From Gemmatimonadota bacterium (GTDB lineage: Bacteria > Latescibacterota > UBA2968 > UBA8231): DNA of 64,000 nt. Below are positions 44,654 through 53,797 of this stretch, in pieces. Each line of letters starts with the position of its first letter. Position 1 is the first letter of the stretch. The DNA lies in contig JABJJN010000003.1 of the NCBI GenBank assembly GCA_018660835.1, forward strand, positions 90,620 through 154,619, given 5' to 3'. The notes beneath the pieces were generated by a model. The model saw only the letters and a list, made by a program, of their open reading frames with translations, had not been told where the DNA came from and searched no databases. The position numbers and the translations under genes were made by a program.

Positions 44654-46198
44654 ATGCCATCACCAAGTGATTACGGAATCATCTACAACTGGGATGGAGC
44701 CCCCCACGGCTATGCTCAGGTCCCCCAGTCCATGGAGAATTTCCTGCAATCCACCTACGCTCCCTTACAGGATACGCAGGCAGGGGCATTGTTCTGGTGT
44801 ATTGGCGAACACGCAGCGCGTTGGCAGAGCGATGAACTGGAACTGCTGGGTGATGTGCATAACCGTGTTTACGAGAATGCCCAGAGCTTTACACATACCG
44901 AGAACATTCGACGGATGTTGGACCGGGGCGAGGATCCACAGGCAGCACTCGTGCAGCGTGGACGCGACCTGGGACTGCACGTCTACGCTTCGGTGCGGAT
45001 GAATGACAACCACTTCGGTGGCACGCAACCGCAGGACATGCATCGTCTTCATCACACGGAAAACACACGTCTGCGCCGCGAGCACCCAGAGTGGATGCTG
45101 GGCGCTGAAACATCCGAGTGGTATGCCGCTTCATGGAATATGTCAGTCCCCGAAATCCGCGAACATCGCTTCACTCACGTTCGCGAGGCGTGTGAACGCT
45201 ACGACTGGGATGGGGTGGAGCTCGATTGGCAGCGACACGCCTTTCATCTGCCCGAGGACGAAGCCTATCGCCTGCGCTACGTCATCACCGATGTGCAGCG
45301 CGCGGCGAAGCAGTTGGCGCAGCGACTGTCGCAAGAGCGTGGCCGCCCCTTCTACGTCGCCGCTCGGGTGGCGGGCAGTCTGGAAATGTGTCGTCGTATC
45401 GGCTACGACATCCCCACCTGGATTGCAGAAGGCCTGGTGGACATCCTCATTCCCGGCGGAAATGCGGGGACGGAGACCGACGCGGATGTGCAGCAATTCG
45501 TCGACCTGTGCCAGGGGTCGTCGATCGTCGTTTATCCTGGATTTGATGGCGGCATACCGGGAATGCCCACGGGACCAGAGGCTGCCTCGACACGTGACCG
45601 CATGAGTGTCCGCGGCATTGCCAGCAAGTATTATCGTGGTGGCGCCACAGGGATGTATGTGTTCAACTGGCACGCAGATGGCGAAACACGCCGCGAAAAC
45701 ATGACGCAGATCGGCTCAACCGATACGCTCCGACGCACGGACAAGATCTTTGCCGCGACCAATCGTTACATCGTGTACGAGGGCGAGTGGCGCGGTGCCT
45801 ATCGACGTGATCGGATCCTTGGCGAAGTGCCTGTCGCACTCAAACCGACACTCACGGGCGATGGCCCGACGATAAGCCTCGAGATGGCTGATGATCTCGT
45901 CGAGGATCCACCAGCAACCCTGCAGTTGCGACTGCGCTTCAATGAGTGGGTTGACGGCGACAAGGTGACGGTCCAATTCAATGACGATGAATTGTCAGTA
46001 CCTGACATCACCTATGGCGTTGTCTATGAGCCACACTCGATTGGTGAGGTGGGCCCGGATGTGTGGTATGTCTTTGCCATGGACCCGGCCCAGGTGGCGC
46101 TGGGCACACATCGCGTCAAGGTCATTCTCGTCGAACGGCACCCACAGGTGGCATCCGATCTTGTACTGACGGATGTAGAACTCGCCGTTACCTACTAA
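44654..46198 (+). CDS. Glycoside hydrolase-like TIM-barrel protein (GH10-like superfamily)
   Basis: A 514-residue protein. Residues about 1-370 read as a TIM barrel: LGLHVYASVRMNDNHF, YDWDGVELDWQRHAFH (acidic residue at a strand end, candidate catalytic Asp), VDILIPGGNAG and GMYVFNWHADG. The C-terminal ~130 residues form a beta domain (TLQLRLRFNEWVDGDKVTVQFND). It resembles uncharacterised family-10-like glycosidases (GHL group) common in planctomycete-type genomes. No signal peptide. The start has AGGAA upstream. 18 bp after the kinase gene, it may be in the same transcript. Activity unproven. Confidence 0.75.
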   Translation: MPSPSDYGIIYNWDGAPHGYAQVPQSMENFLQSTYAPLQDTQAGALFWCIGEHAARWQSDELELLGDVHNRVYENAQSFTHTENIRRMLDRGEDPQAALVQRGRDLGLHVYASVRMNDNHFGGTQPQDMHRLHHTENTRLRREHPEWMLGAETSEWYAASWNMSVPEIREHRFTHVREACERYDWDGVELDWQRHAFHLPEDEAYRLRYVITDVQRAAKQLAQRLSQERGRPFYVAARVAGSLEMCRRIGYDIPTWIAEGLVDILIPGGNAGTETDADVQQFVDLCQGSSIVVYPGFDGGIPGMPTGPEAASTRDRMSVRGIASKYYRGGATGMYVFNWHADGETRRENMTQIGSTDTLRRTDKIFAATNRYIVYEGEWRGAYRRDRILGEVPVALKPTLTGDGPTISLEMADDLVEDPPATLQLRLRFNEWVDGDKVTVQFNDDELSVPDITYGVVYEPHSIGEVGPDVWYVFAMDPAQVALGTHRVKVILVERHPQVASDLVLTDVELAVTY

Positions 46199-46231
46199 CG
46201 ACCCAGTGACCTGCTAACGAGACCAACAATC

Positions 46232-47170
46232 ATGACCGACAGAGTCGTCTACTTCAATGGCGAGTTCATTGCCGAGATGGAAGCACGTATCTCGATCTTC
46301 GACTGCGCCCTCATGTATGGTGACATGGTCTTTGAGATGACGCGCAGCTTCAAGCAGCAGCCCTATCGGTTGCGCGATCACCTGCAGAGACTCTACGCCT
46401 CTCTCGATTACGTGCAGATCGATTGCGGTCTGAGTATCGATCAGATGGAGGCGGCGACACGCGCAACGATCGAGCGGAATCTGCCAGCCCTGGAAGAATA
46501 CGACTTCCAGATCATGCACGATGTGACGCGCGGTGGCCTGGGACTCTACGACACGATCATCAAGGAGGGCACGGCACCCATCGTATCAATCAACGTGCTG
46601 CCACTGGTTCGTCATACGGGGGCCATGGCAGACAAATACCAGGGTGGTGCACATTTCGTCATCACGCCACAGCAATCGGTGCCCGCTCGCTACATCGATC
46701 CGAAGGCCAAGAACCGATCTCGCGTCTACTACAAGATCGCCGACCTGCAGGCGGCACAGTTAGAGCCGGGGGCAATGGCCCTGCTCACCGATGAACACGG
46801 CTTCGTCACGGAAGGTACAGGGAACAATTTCTTCATGGTCCGTGATGGCCAGATACTCACGCCAAAGGGACATGACATTCTGCGCGGCGTATCGCGCCAG
46901 GCCTGCATGGAGCTTGCCCGAAATCAGGGGATCGACGTTATCGAGGCAGACATCTCTCCCTACGATGCACGCGCCGCTGATGAGATATGGTTCACGAGCA
47001 CAACGATCTGCATGATCCCTGTGACGCGCTTCAATTTTCGCCCCGTGGGCGATGGACAGCCGGGACCCGTATATACCCAGCTGCTCCATGCCTGGTCGGA
47101 GGCGGTGGGTGTCGATATCGCCGCGCAAGCAGCCGAGTATGCGCGCTTGGCGCCCAACTGGAAGCCCTGA
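46232..47170 (+). CDS. Class IV PLP-dependent aminotransferase
   Basis: A 312-residue fold-type IV PLP enzyme of the branched-chain aminotransferase/D-amino acid aminotransferase/ADC lyase group. Landmarks: FNGEFIAEMEARISIFDCALMYGDMVFE at the start, the probable PLP Lys in SRVYYKIADLQAAQ, the cofactor-binding Glu in VTEGTGNNFFMV and the turn TPKGHDILRGVSR. The substrate cannot be chosen between branched-chain amino acids, D-amino acids or aminodeoxychorismate. It converges on the CoA-transferase gene with a 3-bp gap. Confidence 0.9.
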   Translation: MTDRVVYFNGEFIAEMEARISIFDCALMYGDMVFEMTRSFKQQPYRLRDHLQRLYASLDYVQIDCGLSIDQMEAATRATIERNLPALEEYDFQIMHDVTRGGLGLYDTIIKEGTAPIVSINVLPLVRHTGAMADKYQGGAHFVITPQQSVPARYIDPKAKNRSRVYYKIADLQAAQLEPGAMALLTDEHGFVTEGTGNNFFMVRDGQILTPKGHDILRGVSRQACMELARNQGIDVIEADISPYDARAADEIWFTSTTICMIPVTRFNFRPVGDGQPGPVYTQLLHAWSEAVGVDIAAQAAEYARLAPNWKP

Positions 47171-47185
47171 GTCTCAGGACGCTTC
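47161..47185. terminator. Hairpin spanning two convergent stop codons
   Basis: GAAGC-CCTGA (47161-47170) pairs with TCAGG (47174-47178) and, past a 2-base bulge, GCTTC (47181-47185). The loop is GTC and the stem includes both stop codons of the convergent aminotransferase and CoA-transferase genes. There is no T run, so a role as a two-way terminator or RNA-end protector is tentative. Confidence 0.4.
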
Positions 47186-48391
47186 GAACACCTTCTCGGC
47201 GGCGAACGTCTCGATCTCGTCGAGGCTATAGCCAAGCTCCTGCAGAATCTCCCACCCATCGGCACCCAGGTCCGGTGGCATCCGGTGCACGCCACTTGGT
47301 GTCGAACTCATGCGAATGGGATTGCCCTGCACCTTGAGCGTTCCCGCTGTGGGGTGTTCGAGATCGATAACCATGCCATTTGCCTGAACTTGCTCGTCCT
47401 CTGCGGCCTGCTCGAAGGTCTTGATCTCGGCACACAGGATGCCCTGCTGCTCCAGCTGCACCATCCAGGCCGACGTCGTCTGCTCGGCGAAGCGGTCGGC
47501 GATGAGCTCGTTGAGGGCGACCCGATTCTCCAGCATCGCTTCGTTTGTTGAGAAGCGTGGATCCGTCGGCAGAGATTCCAGGCCCATGGCCTCGGCGAGG
47601 TCCTGAAAACCTGTAGGAGAGAAGGTCGGCGACAACTCGATAAAGTCGTCCGCCGTGCGATAGACACGACGTAGTGCCTTCTCGGCAGCACCGATGTGCC
47701 CTTCCGCATCAATGCGGTCCGGGTTCAGCTGCTGCGTGCCATTCCACGTGTTGGCGTGGAATCCCGCACTCAACAGATCCGTCGTCACACACTGACCATC
47801 CCCTGTGCGTTCCCGCGCCAGCAGCGCGATCAGAATGGCCTGCCCGAGCAGCAGACCCGCCACGTAGTCTGCCGAGATGCCTGCGGGCGCCGGCATGCCA
47901 CGATCATCGACGCCATCGAAGAGACCCGACGTGGCGCGTGCCATCATATCGTGTCCACCACGACGCCGATCAACGTAGGGCCCGGCATCTCCCCAACCAC
48001 TCGAGGTGGCATACACAAGGCGTGGATTCAATCGACTCGCGTCGTCGTAGCCCAGACCAAGCTTCTCCATCGCCCCGGGGCGGAAGTTGTGCACCAAGAC
48101 ATCTGATTGTGTGACGAGCTTGTGCATGATCTGCAGTCCACGATCGTCCTTCAGATTCAGCGCCAGAGATCGTTTGTTGCGATTGAGGCCGGCGAAGGGC
48201 AGACTCACATCGCCGACGAAGGGTCCCCATTGACGACTCCAGTCACCCATGCCGGGCCGTTCGACCTTGATCACATCTGCACCAAAATCTGCCAGCAATT
48301 GCGTGCACACGGGGCCTTGATACACGTGGGTAAAATCGAGGATTCGAACACCCTTGAGCGCCTGCTCCTGCATGGATGAGTCCAAACTCAT
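47174..48391 (-). CDS. CaiB/BaiF family (class III) CoA-transferase
   Basis: A 405-residue family III CoA-transferase. It opens with LKGVRILDFTHVYQGPVCTQLLADFGADVIKVERPG and has the nucleotide-binding segment NRNKRSLALNLKDDRG. The conserved catalytic Asp is expected in RRGGHDMMARATSG. Such enzymes move CoA between carboxylic acids (formyl-CoA/oxalate, carnitine, bile acids, itaconate and others). The ATG at 48391 has GGAAGGG upstream; the frame further upstream lies inside the hydratase gene. It overlaps that gene by ATGA, forming an acyl-CoA catabolic pair. Confidence 0.93.
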   Translation of the reverse strand: MSLDSSMQEQALKGVRILDFTHVYQGPVCTQLLADFGADVIKVERPGMGDWSRQWGPFVGDVSLPFAGLNRNKRSLALNLKDDRGLQIMHKLVTQSDVLVHNFRPGAMEKLGLGYDDASRLNPRLVYATSSGWGDAGPYVDRRRGGHDMMARATSGLFDGVDDRGMPAPAGISADYVAGLLLGQAILIALLARERTGDGQCVTTDLLSAGFHANTWNGTQQLNPDRIDAEGHIGAAEKALRRVYRTADDFIELSPTFSPTGFQDLAEAMGLESLPTDPRFSTNEAMLENRVALNELIADRFAEQTTSAWMVQLEQQGILCAEIKTFEQAAEDEQVQANGMVIDLEHPTAGTLKVQGNPIRMSSTPSGVHRMPPDLGADGWEILQELGYSLDEIETFAAEKVFEAS

Positions 48392-49179
48392 CGTCCCTTC
48401 CATTCTGGTCTGCGTTTCTCCGCAAAGGCTCTTGGCCCCTCGGCGTAGTCGTCGGACATGCGCAAACGACGCACGGCGGCGAGATCTTCTATCTGTGTAT
48501 GCGTCAGCGGTGCGGGCGAATCGAGGCTCTGCGTCACCACCTGTTTTGCAGCTTGCACGGCCAGGGGCCCGCATTCCAGAATCTGCGCGACCCAGCGTTC
48601 GGCGACATTGATCACGGACTCCTCTTGCGCCACTTCATTGACCAGACCCATCGTGTGCGCCTCCTGAGCGGTCACGAGACGCCCCGTAAGGATCATACTC
48701 ATGGCAAGATGATATGGCAGGCGGCGGGGTAATTTGAGCACGCCGCCTTTGTCCGCAAGCAACCCCCGCCGTGCCTCAGGCAGGCCCAGTTGTGCCGCGG
48801 CACTGGCGACGAGCAGATCACAACCCAGAGCCAGTTCAAGACCCCCACCCACGGCATAACCATTGATCGCGGCCACGATCGGCTTGTTGCACTGTTCGAG
48901 GTGGTCAACGCCAGCGTCCGTCGGATGGCGCAGCTCTTCATCGTCAGCATCCTCCACACGCCACTTCAAGTCGCTCCCGGCACAGAACGCGCGATCTCCA
49001 GCACCTGTCAGGATGCCCACCCACACGTCGTCATCGTCGCTGATCTGCGCCCACACCTGAGACAACTCCGCTGTCAACGGTGGATGCAGGGCATTCATCA
49101 CCTCTGGTCGATTCAGGGTCACATAGGCAACGTGCCCCTTCTTTTCGTAGAGGATGTATTGGAACGATGGCAGGGGCAT
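48388..49179 (-). CDS. Enoyl-CoA hydratase/isomerase family protein
   Basis: A 263-residue crotonase-fold enzyme. The first oxyanion segment is AFCAGSDLKWR; the second is NGYAVGGGLELALGCDLLVA, followed by LGLPEARRGLLADKGGVLKLPR. Glu in GLPEA is a candidate catalytic residue; the Asp-Lys in ADKGG replaces the more usual pattern, so it may be a hydratase, hydrolase or decarboxylase of the superfamily. First gene of a two-gene acyl-CoA operon with the CaiB-type CoA-transferase. The substrate is not predictable. Confidence 0.93.
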   Translation of the reverse strand: MPLPSFQYILYEKKGHVAYVTLNRPEVMNALHPPLTAELSQVWAQISDDDDVWVGILTGAGDRAFCAGSDLKWRVEDADDEELRHPTDAGVDHLEQCNKPIVAAINGYAVGGGLELALGCDLLVASAAAQLGLPEARRGLLADKGGVLKLPRRLPYHLAMSMILTGRLVTAQEAHTMGLVNEVAQEESVINVAERWVAQILECGPLAVQAAKQVVTQSLDSPAPLTHTQIEDLAAVRRLRMSDDYAEGPRAFAEKRRPEWKGR

Positions 49180-49387
49180 CTGCCTCTCCTGGATTCAAGC
49201 GAAACGTGGCGGTCTGTTCCTTGTCGGACTCGACAATCTACTCAAGCGCTTGACCCGGTGTCACCTGCACCGCTCTATCGTGGCTGTGATCTATCGTGTG
49301 GGGGGGACCGATGGTGTCTTTCGCAGACCGACCAGACCCGGATGCTAGATCGGCCAGAAATCTTGTGATCCATGGAGGAGGTTCCGC

Positions 49388-50296
49388 ATGACCGACGCAA
49401 GCCAGCTCGAGCAGATTACGCGGTATGTCAACGAGCACGCCCGCCCGCTGGATCGCGCTCGCTTTCAGCATGCCCTTGCGGACGCACAGGCGCAGAACGT
49501 CGTCGACGAACTTCTACACTTTCAGAATGAGGATGGTGGTTTCGGTCACGGTCTGGAAGCAGACCTGCGACTTCCCGCCTCGTCACCGATCTGCACGTGG
49601 GTCGGTCTGCAGCGACTGATTGAAGTCGACGTTGGTCTGGAAACCGGGATCGTGCAGAGGGCCCTGAACTATTTGCAGGCCACCTATGATGTCAGCGCAG
49701 GTCGCTGGCTGCCCGTGGACCGAAGTGTCAACGATCATCCCCATGCAGCGTGGTGGCACTATGACGAAGAGAAGGGCGGAACCCCCATCCACGAATCACC
49801 GTGGAATCCAACGGCGGCACTGACGGCGTTCATGTGGCATTACGATGCGTCGGGACCCGACTCCCCCGCGGAGTTAACGGAACGTGCCATCGCCTACCTG
49901 CGTCAGCAGGCTGATACAAAGGTGGAGATGCATGAACTGGCCGTCCTTGTGCAGCTGGCCGCACTCGCACCACAGCCCTATGCAACAGATCTACAGAATC
50001 TGACCCTCGCCGCCGCTGAAGGCGTTGTGCAGACCGATCCAGCGCAGTGGTCGAGCTACGACGCGCAGCCACTGACCTTCGTCCAGTCACCGCAGCACTA
50101 TTTGTACTCGCCCCTGCGCGTGCATGTCGAGGCCAATCTCGGCTACTGGCTCGAGACGCTGAATGCGGATGGAAGCTGGGACCTGCCCTATCAGTGGTAT
50201 CGTGATGATGAAGTCTTCCAGCGTCTCAAACCCGAACTCACAGCAGTCTTCACAGTCCAACGCGCGATCCAGTTGCGTGCCTTTAAGCGACTTTAG
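49388..50296 (+). CDS. Alpha/alpha-toroid (squalene cyclase/prenyltransferase-like) protein of unknown function
   Basis: A 302-residue soluble protein with a repeated helical pattern and QW-like elements: LLHFQNEDGGFGHGLEADLR early and LETLNADGSWDLPYQWYRD near the end. This suggests an (alpha/alpha)6 barrel as in terpenoid cyclases and protein prenyltransferases, but no DxDD or zinc signature is seen, so enzymatic activity is doubtful. The ATG has GGAGG 7 bases upstream. Divergent from the hydratase gene across about 200 bp. Function unknown. Confidence 0.78.
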   Translation: MTDASQLEQITRYVNEHARPLDRARFQHALADAQAQNVVDELLHFQNEDGGFGHGLEADLRLPASSPICTWVGLQRLIEVDVGLETGIVQRALNYLQATYDVSAGRWLPVDRSVNDHPHAAWWHYDEEKGGTPIHESPWNPTAALTAFMWHYDASGPDSPAELTERAIAYLRQQADTKVEMHELAVLVQLAALAPQPYATDLQNLTLAAAEGVVQTDPAQWSSYDAQPLTFVQSPQHYLYSPLRVHVEANLGYWLETLNADGSWDLPYQWYRDDEVFQRLKPELTAVFTVQRAIQLRAFKRL

Positions 50297-50369
50297 TCCG
50301 CCTGTCGTCCTATCCATGCAGGCCTCTCTCACTCATCAGGTTTCTCTCATTCCTTTGGGGAGCACATCC

Positions 50370-51260
50370 ATGCCCACGATCCGCCAGTCTCTGCTCTGCC
50401 TCGTGCTGTTTTGTCTGACAGCGTGTGGCGGAGGGATTGATCTCAACAGCCACTGGCGTGATCGTGAGCTTGTCATCGACGGTGCGGATGCTGATTGGGG
50501 TGAGGGCCGCTACATCCTCGAGAATGTGCCGATCAGCATCGGCGTCATGAACGACGTGGATCACCTGTATCTGACGATGGTGACAGGTGACCACGACCTG
50601 CAGACACTGATCGCCATGCGCGGTCTGGAGCTCTGGCTAGATCCCAAGGGCGCCAAGAGGCATGTCTTCGGGCTGCGGCTGCCTGGGACGATACGTCCCG
50701 GTGAGCATGGCGAGATGCCCTTCGGCCAGATCGCTACGCCCTGGGATGGGTCTACGGGCGTGACACAGCCAGGTAGAGGACGGGGACGAGGCGCAGGACG
50801 TAGCATGCGCACGATGGATCCGAGACGCTTGCAAGCGCTGTTCGATTCGATGACAGGCAGCAGGATTCGTGTTCTTGAATCGCCTGAGGATGAGGGCTGG
50901 GAGACATCCGCTGGTGTCGCCGATGCGATTCAGGTCAAACTCACCTACGACCGCGGGCGTCTCGTCTACGAGGCGCGTTTGCCGCTGCAATACCTTGGTG
51001 ATCCCAAATACACCATCGCCGCCACAGCCAAGACACATGTTGGCGTGGGCTTGAGGATCCCCACCTTCCTGCCTCAACACCTGCAGAACATGCGCGATCC
51101 AAGAAGCGGCTTGGGTGGTGGCAGAGGCGGCGGCATGGCTGACCCCAGTATGGGGGGAGGTCGCAGTGGAATGACGGGGCGCAGCGGCGGTGGCGACTCA
51201 TCAGGTGAGATCTTCGAGCAATGGGCACGAGTGCACATGGCCGAGGGCCCGCAGCCGTGA
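50370..51260 (+). CDS. Surface lipoprotein with CBM9/DOMON-like domain and Gly/Arg-rich tail
   Basis: A 296-residue lipoprotein. The ATG at 50370 follows GGGGAGC. The lipobox is FCLTAC, with Cys about residue 20. The body starts ELVIDGADADWGEG and continues ISIGVMNDVDHLYLTMVTGD, a pattern typical of CBM9/DOMON-like beta-sandwich domains that bind sugars or heme. A low-complexity RGRGRGAGR patch splits the domain, and the C-terminus is Gly/Ser/Arg-rich (LGGGRGGGMADPSMGGG). A longer frame to 50163 overlaps the upstream gene and is rejected. Binding target unknown. Confidence 0.82.
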   Translation: MPTIRQSLLCLVLFCLTACGGGIDLNSHWRDRELVIDGADADWGEGRYILENVPISIGVMNDVDHLYLTMVTGDHDLQTLIAMRGLELWLDPKGAKRHVFGLRLPGTIRPGEHGEMPFGQIATPWDGSTGVTQPGRGRGRGAGRSMRTMDPRRLQALFDSMTGSRIRVLESPEDEGWETSAGVADAIQVKLTYDRGRLVYEARLPLQYLGDPKYTIAATAKTHVGVGLRIPTFLPQHLQNMRDPRSGLGGGRGGGMADPSMGGGRSGMTGRSGGGDSSGEIFEQWARVHMAEGPQP

Positions 51261-51267
51261 GGCCAGT

Positions 51268-52356
51268 CTAGGTCACCGCGTAGCGGACCAGCTTCTCTTC
51301 GTCCACGACCACACCAAGACCCGGACCATCGGGCACGGCGATCGAGCCACCTTCAAAGACGAGTTGTTCCGTCAACACATCGTCCACGAGTCCGTGATAA
51401 CACGTATCACTCGGTCCTGAAAAGTTCGGTGTCGCCGCAGCAATCTGCGTAATCGCCGCCGTCTTCAGCCCCAGATCGTGGGCACAGTGCATCAGACAGG
51501 GCACGTCGAACCCTTCTGCTACACGGGCCACCTTCTGCACTGTGAGCAGACCACCGGCGGCGGGTGTGTCCGGCATGAGCGCATCGGCGGCGCCCGCCAC
51601 AAGCAGATCCGCCACACTGCCGGGCCCGGCAACCCCCATGTTCACCAGCACCTGTGTGCCCTGTTGGCGCATCTGTACCAATGCATCGAGGTGCTCGCGC
51701 CCCACGGGATCCTCAAAACGCGTGACCCCCACATCACGCATGCGCTGCATCTGTTCGACACCGATGTCGACGCTATAGCCGGCATTCGCATCGGGACGCA
51801 ACTGTGCCTGGTCGCCCATTTCCTGCACGATGGCGGCGGCGATGGCCAGATCCAGCTCTGCATCAGAACCAGCCTTGGTCTTGATCGACGTGAATCCCCA
51901 GCGTTCATAGTAGATCCGCGCCGTCTGAGCGGATTCGGCAGGTTCCTTGATACCCATACACGCCGTGAATTCAGCACGGTCTCGCACACGTCCACCGAGC
52001 AACACGTGCACGGGCAGGCCCGCCACCTTGCCGAGAAGATCCCACAGAGCCATCTCAATGCCGGACGCGGGTCCTGTGCCGATGCCGGCCTGAGCGATCA
52101 TCGCCTGAGCGCCTTCGATATTCAGCGCCTCCGCACCATGAAAAGGAGCGATGTCGGCCGCCGACAGAGCACCCGTACCTTCGCCCCACCCAGTGATCCC
52201 CTCGTCAGAATCGATACGCACAATCAACGCCGTCGCGCCGAGGGTGCCCGCATTCTGCGTGGCGTCACGACTCGATCGGGGCCGACCGACATAAGGACCC
52301 ACGGGCGCCTCGTAGGGAATGAACACGGGATAGGCGGTCATCTGTTTGATCTTCAT
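51268..52356 (-). CDS. Mandelate racemase/muconate lactonizing enzyme family protein (second)
   Basis: A 362-residue enolase-superfamily enzyme. The KxK base pair is in FTSIKTKAGSD, metal ligands lie in LRPDANAGYS and FEDPVGRE, and the C-terminal barrel contains MHCAHDLGLKTA with a candidate His base and PDGPGLGVVVDEE. The ATG at 52356 has AGGAGAA upstream; the frame continues far upstream without coding support. It is only distantly similar to the MR/MLE protein at 19698-20969, so the two probably act on different carboxylates. Convergent with the lipoprotein gene. Confidence 0.9.
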   Translation of the reverse strand: MKIKQMTAYPVFIPYEAPVGPYVGRPRSSRDATQNAGTLGATALIVRIDSDEGITGWGEGTGALSAADIAPFHGAEALNIEGAQAMIAQAGIGTGPASGIEMALWDLLGKVAGLPVHVLLGGRVRDRAEFTACMGIKEPAESAQTARIYYERWGFTSIKTKAGSDAELDLAIAAAIVQEMGDQAQLRPDANAGYSVDIGVEQMQRMRDVGVTRFEDPVGREHLDALVQMRQQGTQVLVNMGVAGPGSVADLLVAGAADALMPDTPAAGGLLTVQKVARVAEGFDVPCLMHCAHDLGLKTAAITQIAAATPNFSGPSDTCYHGLVDDVLTEQLVFEGGSIAVPDGPGLGVVVDEEKLVRYAVT

Positions 52357-52504
52357 CCTGACATTTCTCCTGAGACTTTGCAGTCGTGGCAGCGAGGCAG
52401 ATGTGCGAAATGTCGGTCTGCGTCGCCTGTCGATCCAGTCATCCCTCGCCCGGCCCGTTGCCCACACGGACGAACTTCGGGTACACTGACGCAGGAGATT
52501 GTCT

Positions 52505-53458
52505 ATGACCCCGCGCGACCGTTTTATCACCGCCCTCGAATGCCGCCCCCTCAAGGGCCGCGTCCCCACCTTCGAACTGGTGTTCTTTCTCACGATGGAA
52601 GCCTTCGGCCGCGTGCATCCATCGCATCGCAGCTATCACCAGTGGGACCAGATGGAAGAGGCCGAGCGTGAGCTCCATCGCCGCGACATGGCGGACCTCT
52701 ACATACAGACGGCGCGTCGCTTCGAGCACGACGCCATCTTCCTGCACCCGAATCCGGGCAACGACGAGGAGACATTCCGCCTGATCGACCGTGTCCGCGA
52801 AGAAACGGGCGACGAGTTCTTCCTCATGCTTCACGGCGACGCCACGTATTCGGTACCCTCCGGTGTAGACATGACCGAATGGTGTGCACGTGCCATGGAG
52901 CAACCCGAGCAGGTACGAGGCGACGCCAGCCAGCGTGTGGACGAAGCCCTCGAACGCGGCCAGCGCCTGGCTGACCATGACGGCATCGACGGCTTCGCCC
53001 TGTGCGCCGATTACTGCTTCAACACAGGGCCGTTCCTGTCACCGGACTGGTTCGATGACTTCGTCACACCCTATCTGCACAGACTGGTCCGCGGCTATCG
53101 CGATCAGGGTCACTACGTCATCAAACACACAGATGGCAATATCATGCCCATCCTCGATCGCCTCGTGGAGGCAAACCCTCACGCGATCCACTCCCTCGAT
53201 CCACAGGGGGATGTCGATATGGCCATCGTGAAACAGATGGTTGGCGATCGAGTGTGCCTCATTGGCAATGTGAATTGTGGCCTCCTCGATTCGGGCACCG
53301 ACGAAGAGTGCATCGAATCCGCGCGCTACGCCCTGCGCCATGGCATGCCCTGTGGTGGTTACATCTTCTCCACGAGCAACTGCGTCTACACGGGGATGCG
53401 CCTCGAACGCTACGAGCTGATCCTCGATGTGCTGCGGCACGAGGGAGTCTATGAGTGA
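52505..53458 (+). CDS. URO-D superfamily methyltransferase-like protein (type B)
   Basis: A 317-residue URO-D/MtaA-type protein opening MTPRDRFITALECRPLKGRVPTFE. The metal region reads GHYVIKHTDGNIMPIL (compare FFHSDGAIRDVL in the protein at 10549-11586), followed by LIGNVNCGLLDSG and FSTSNCVYTGM, so His and Cys ligands for zinc are available. The ATG has AGGAG 7 bases upstream. It stands alone, away from the corrinoid operon, and has no sigma-54 promoter that I can see, so a shared pathway is uncertain. Divergent from the MR/MLE gene. Confidence 0.87.
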   Translation: MTPRDRFITALECRPLKGRVPTFELVFFLTMEAFGRVHPSHRSYHQWDQMEEAERELHRRDMADLYIQTARRFEHDAIFLHPNPGNDEETFRLIDRVREETGDEFFLMLHGDATYSVPSGVDMTEWCARAMEQPEQVRGDASQRVDEALERGQRLADHDGIDGFALCADYCFNTGPFLSPDWFDDFVTPYLHRLVRGYRDQGHYVIKHTDGNIMPILDRLVEANPHAIHSLDPQGDVDMAIVKQMVGDRVCLIGNVNCGLLDSGTDEECIESARYALRHGMPCGGYIFSTSNCVYTGMRLERYELILDVLRHEGVYE

Positions 53459-53643
53459 GTGCAGATGAGTGGGAGTGAAGTGAGATCTGACCCTCGCTTA
53501 GCAGGAATTCTGTGAAAATCAGGTGATCCTGCTCGGTGCCGACCGGCAGAGGATCCGTGCCTTTTGCTGGTTGTTGCGCCATTTCTCCGGTGATTGTTGC
53601 GCCGTGAATCGCTTCACCGACCATCATAGACGTCCTATAATTC

Positions 53644-53755
53644 GTGTATTTACAGCCTTTTACAGCAAATACACTGAATTCTATCGGCGGCGATTCTTAA
53701 CATTACACGCGCGTGTAAACTTCAGCACCCCCCACTATAGAGCACATCACTGTGC
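53644..53755. promoter_or_regulatory. Cluster of inverted repeats upstream of the DyP peroxidase gene
   Basis: The 339-bp gap 53459-53797 holds no gene. It contains three dyads: GTGTATTT (53644-53651) with AAATACAC (53667-53674), enclosing two copies of TTACAGC 10 bp apart; a perfect 16-bp palindrome TTACACGC/GCGTGTAA (53703-53718); and GCACA-TCAC-TGTGC (53742-53755). A -10-like TATAGA lies at 53736-53741, with the palindrome covering the -35 region. This looks like a regulated promoter for the peroxidase gene; the regulator is unknown. The first 180 bases of the gap show nothing else. Confidence 0.6.
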
Positions 53756-53797
53756 AGCTTCTGCTACCAGCACTGGCCACCATCTGAAGGAGCATCC

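Noticed and set aside
51478..52671. 397-residue open frame on the plus strand
   Set aside because: It is antisense to the MR/MLE gene, rich in His/Arg, without any family motif; a G+C-driven shadow frame.
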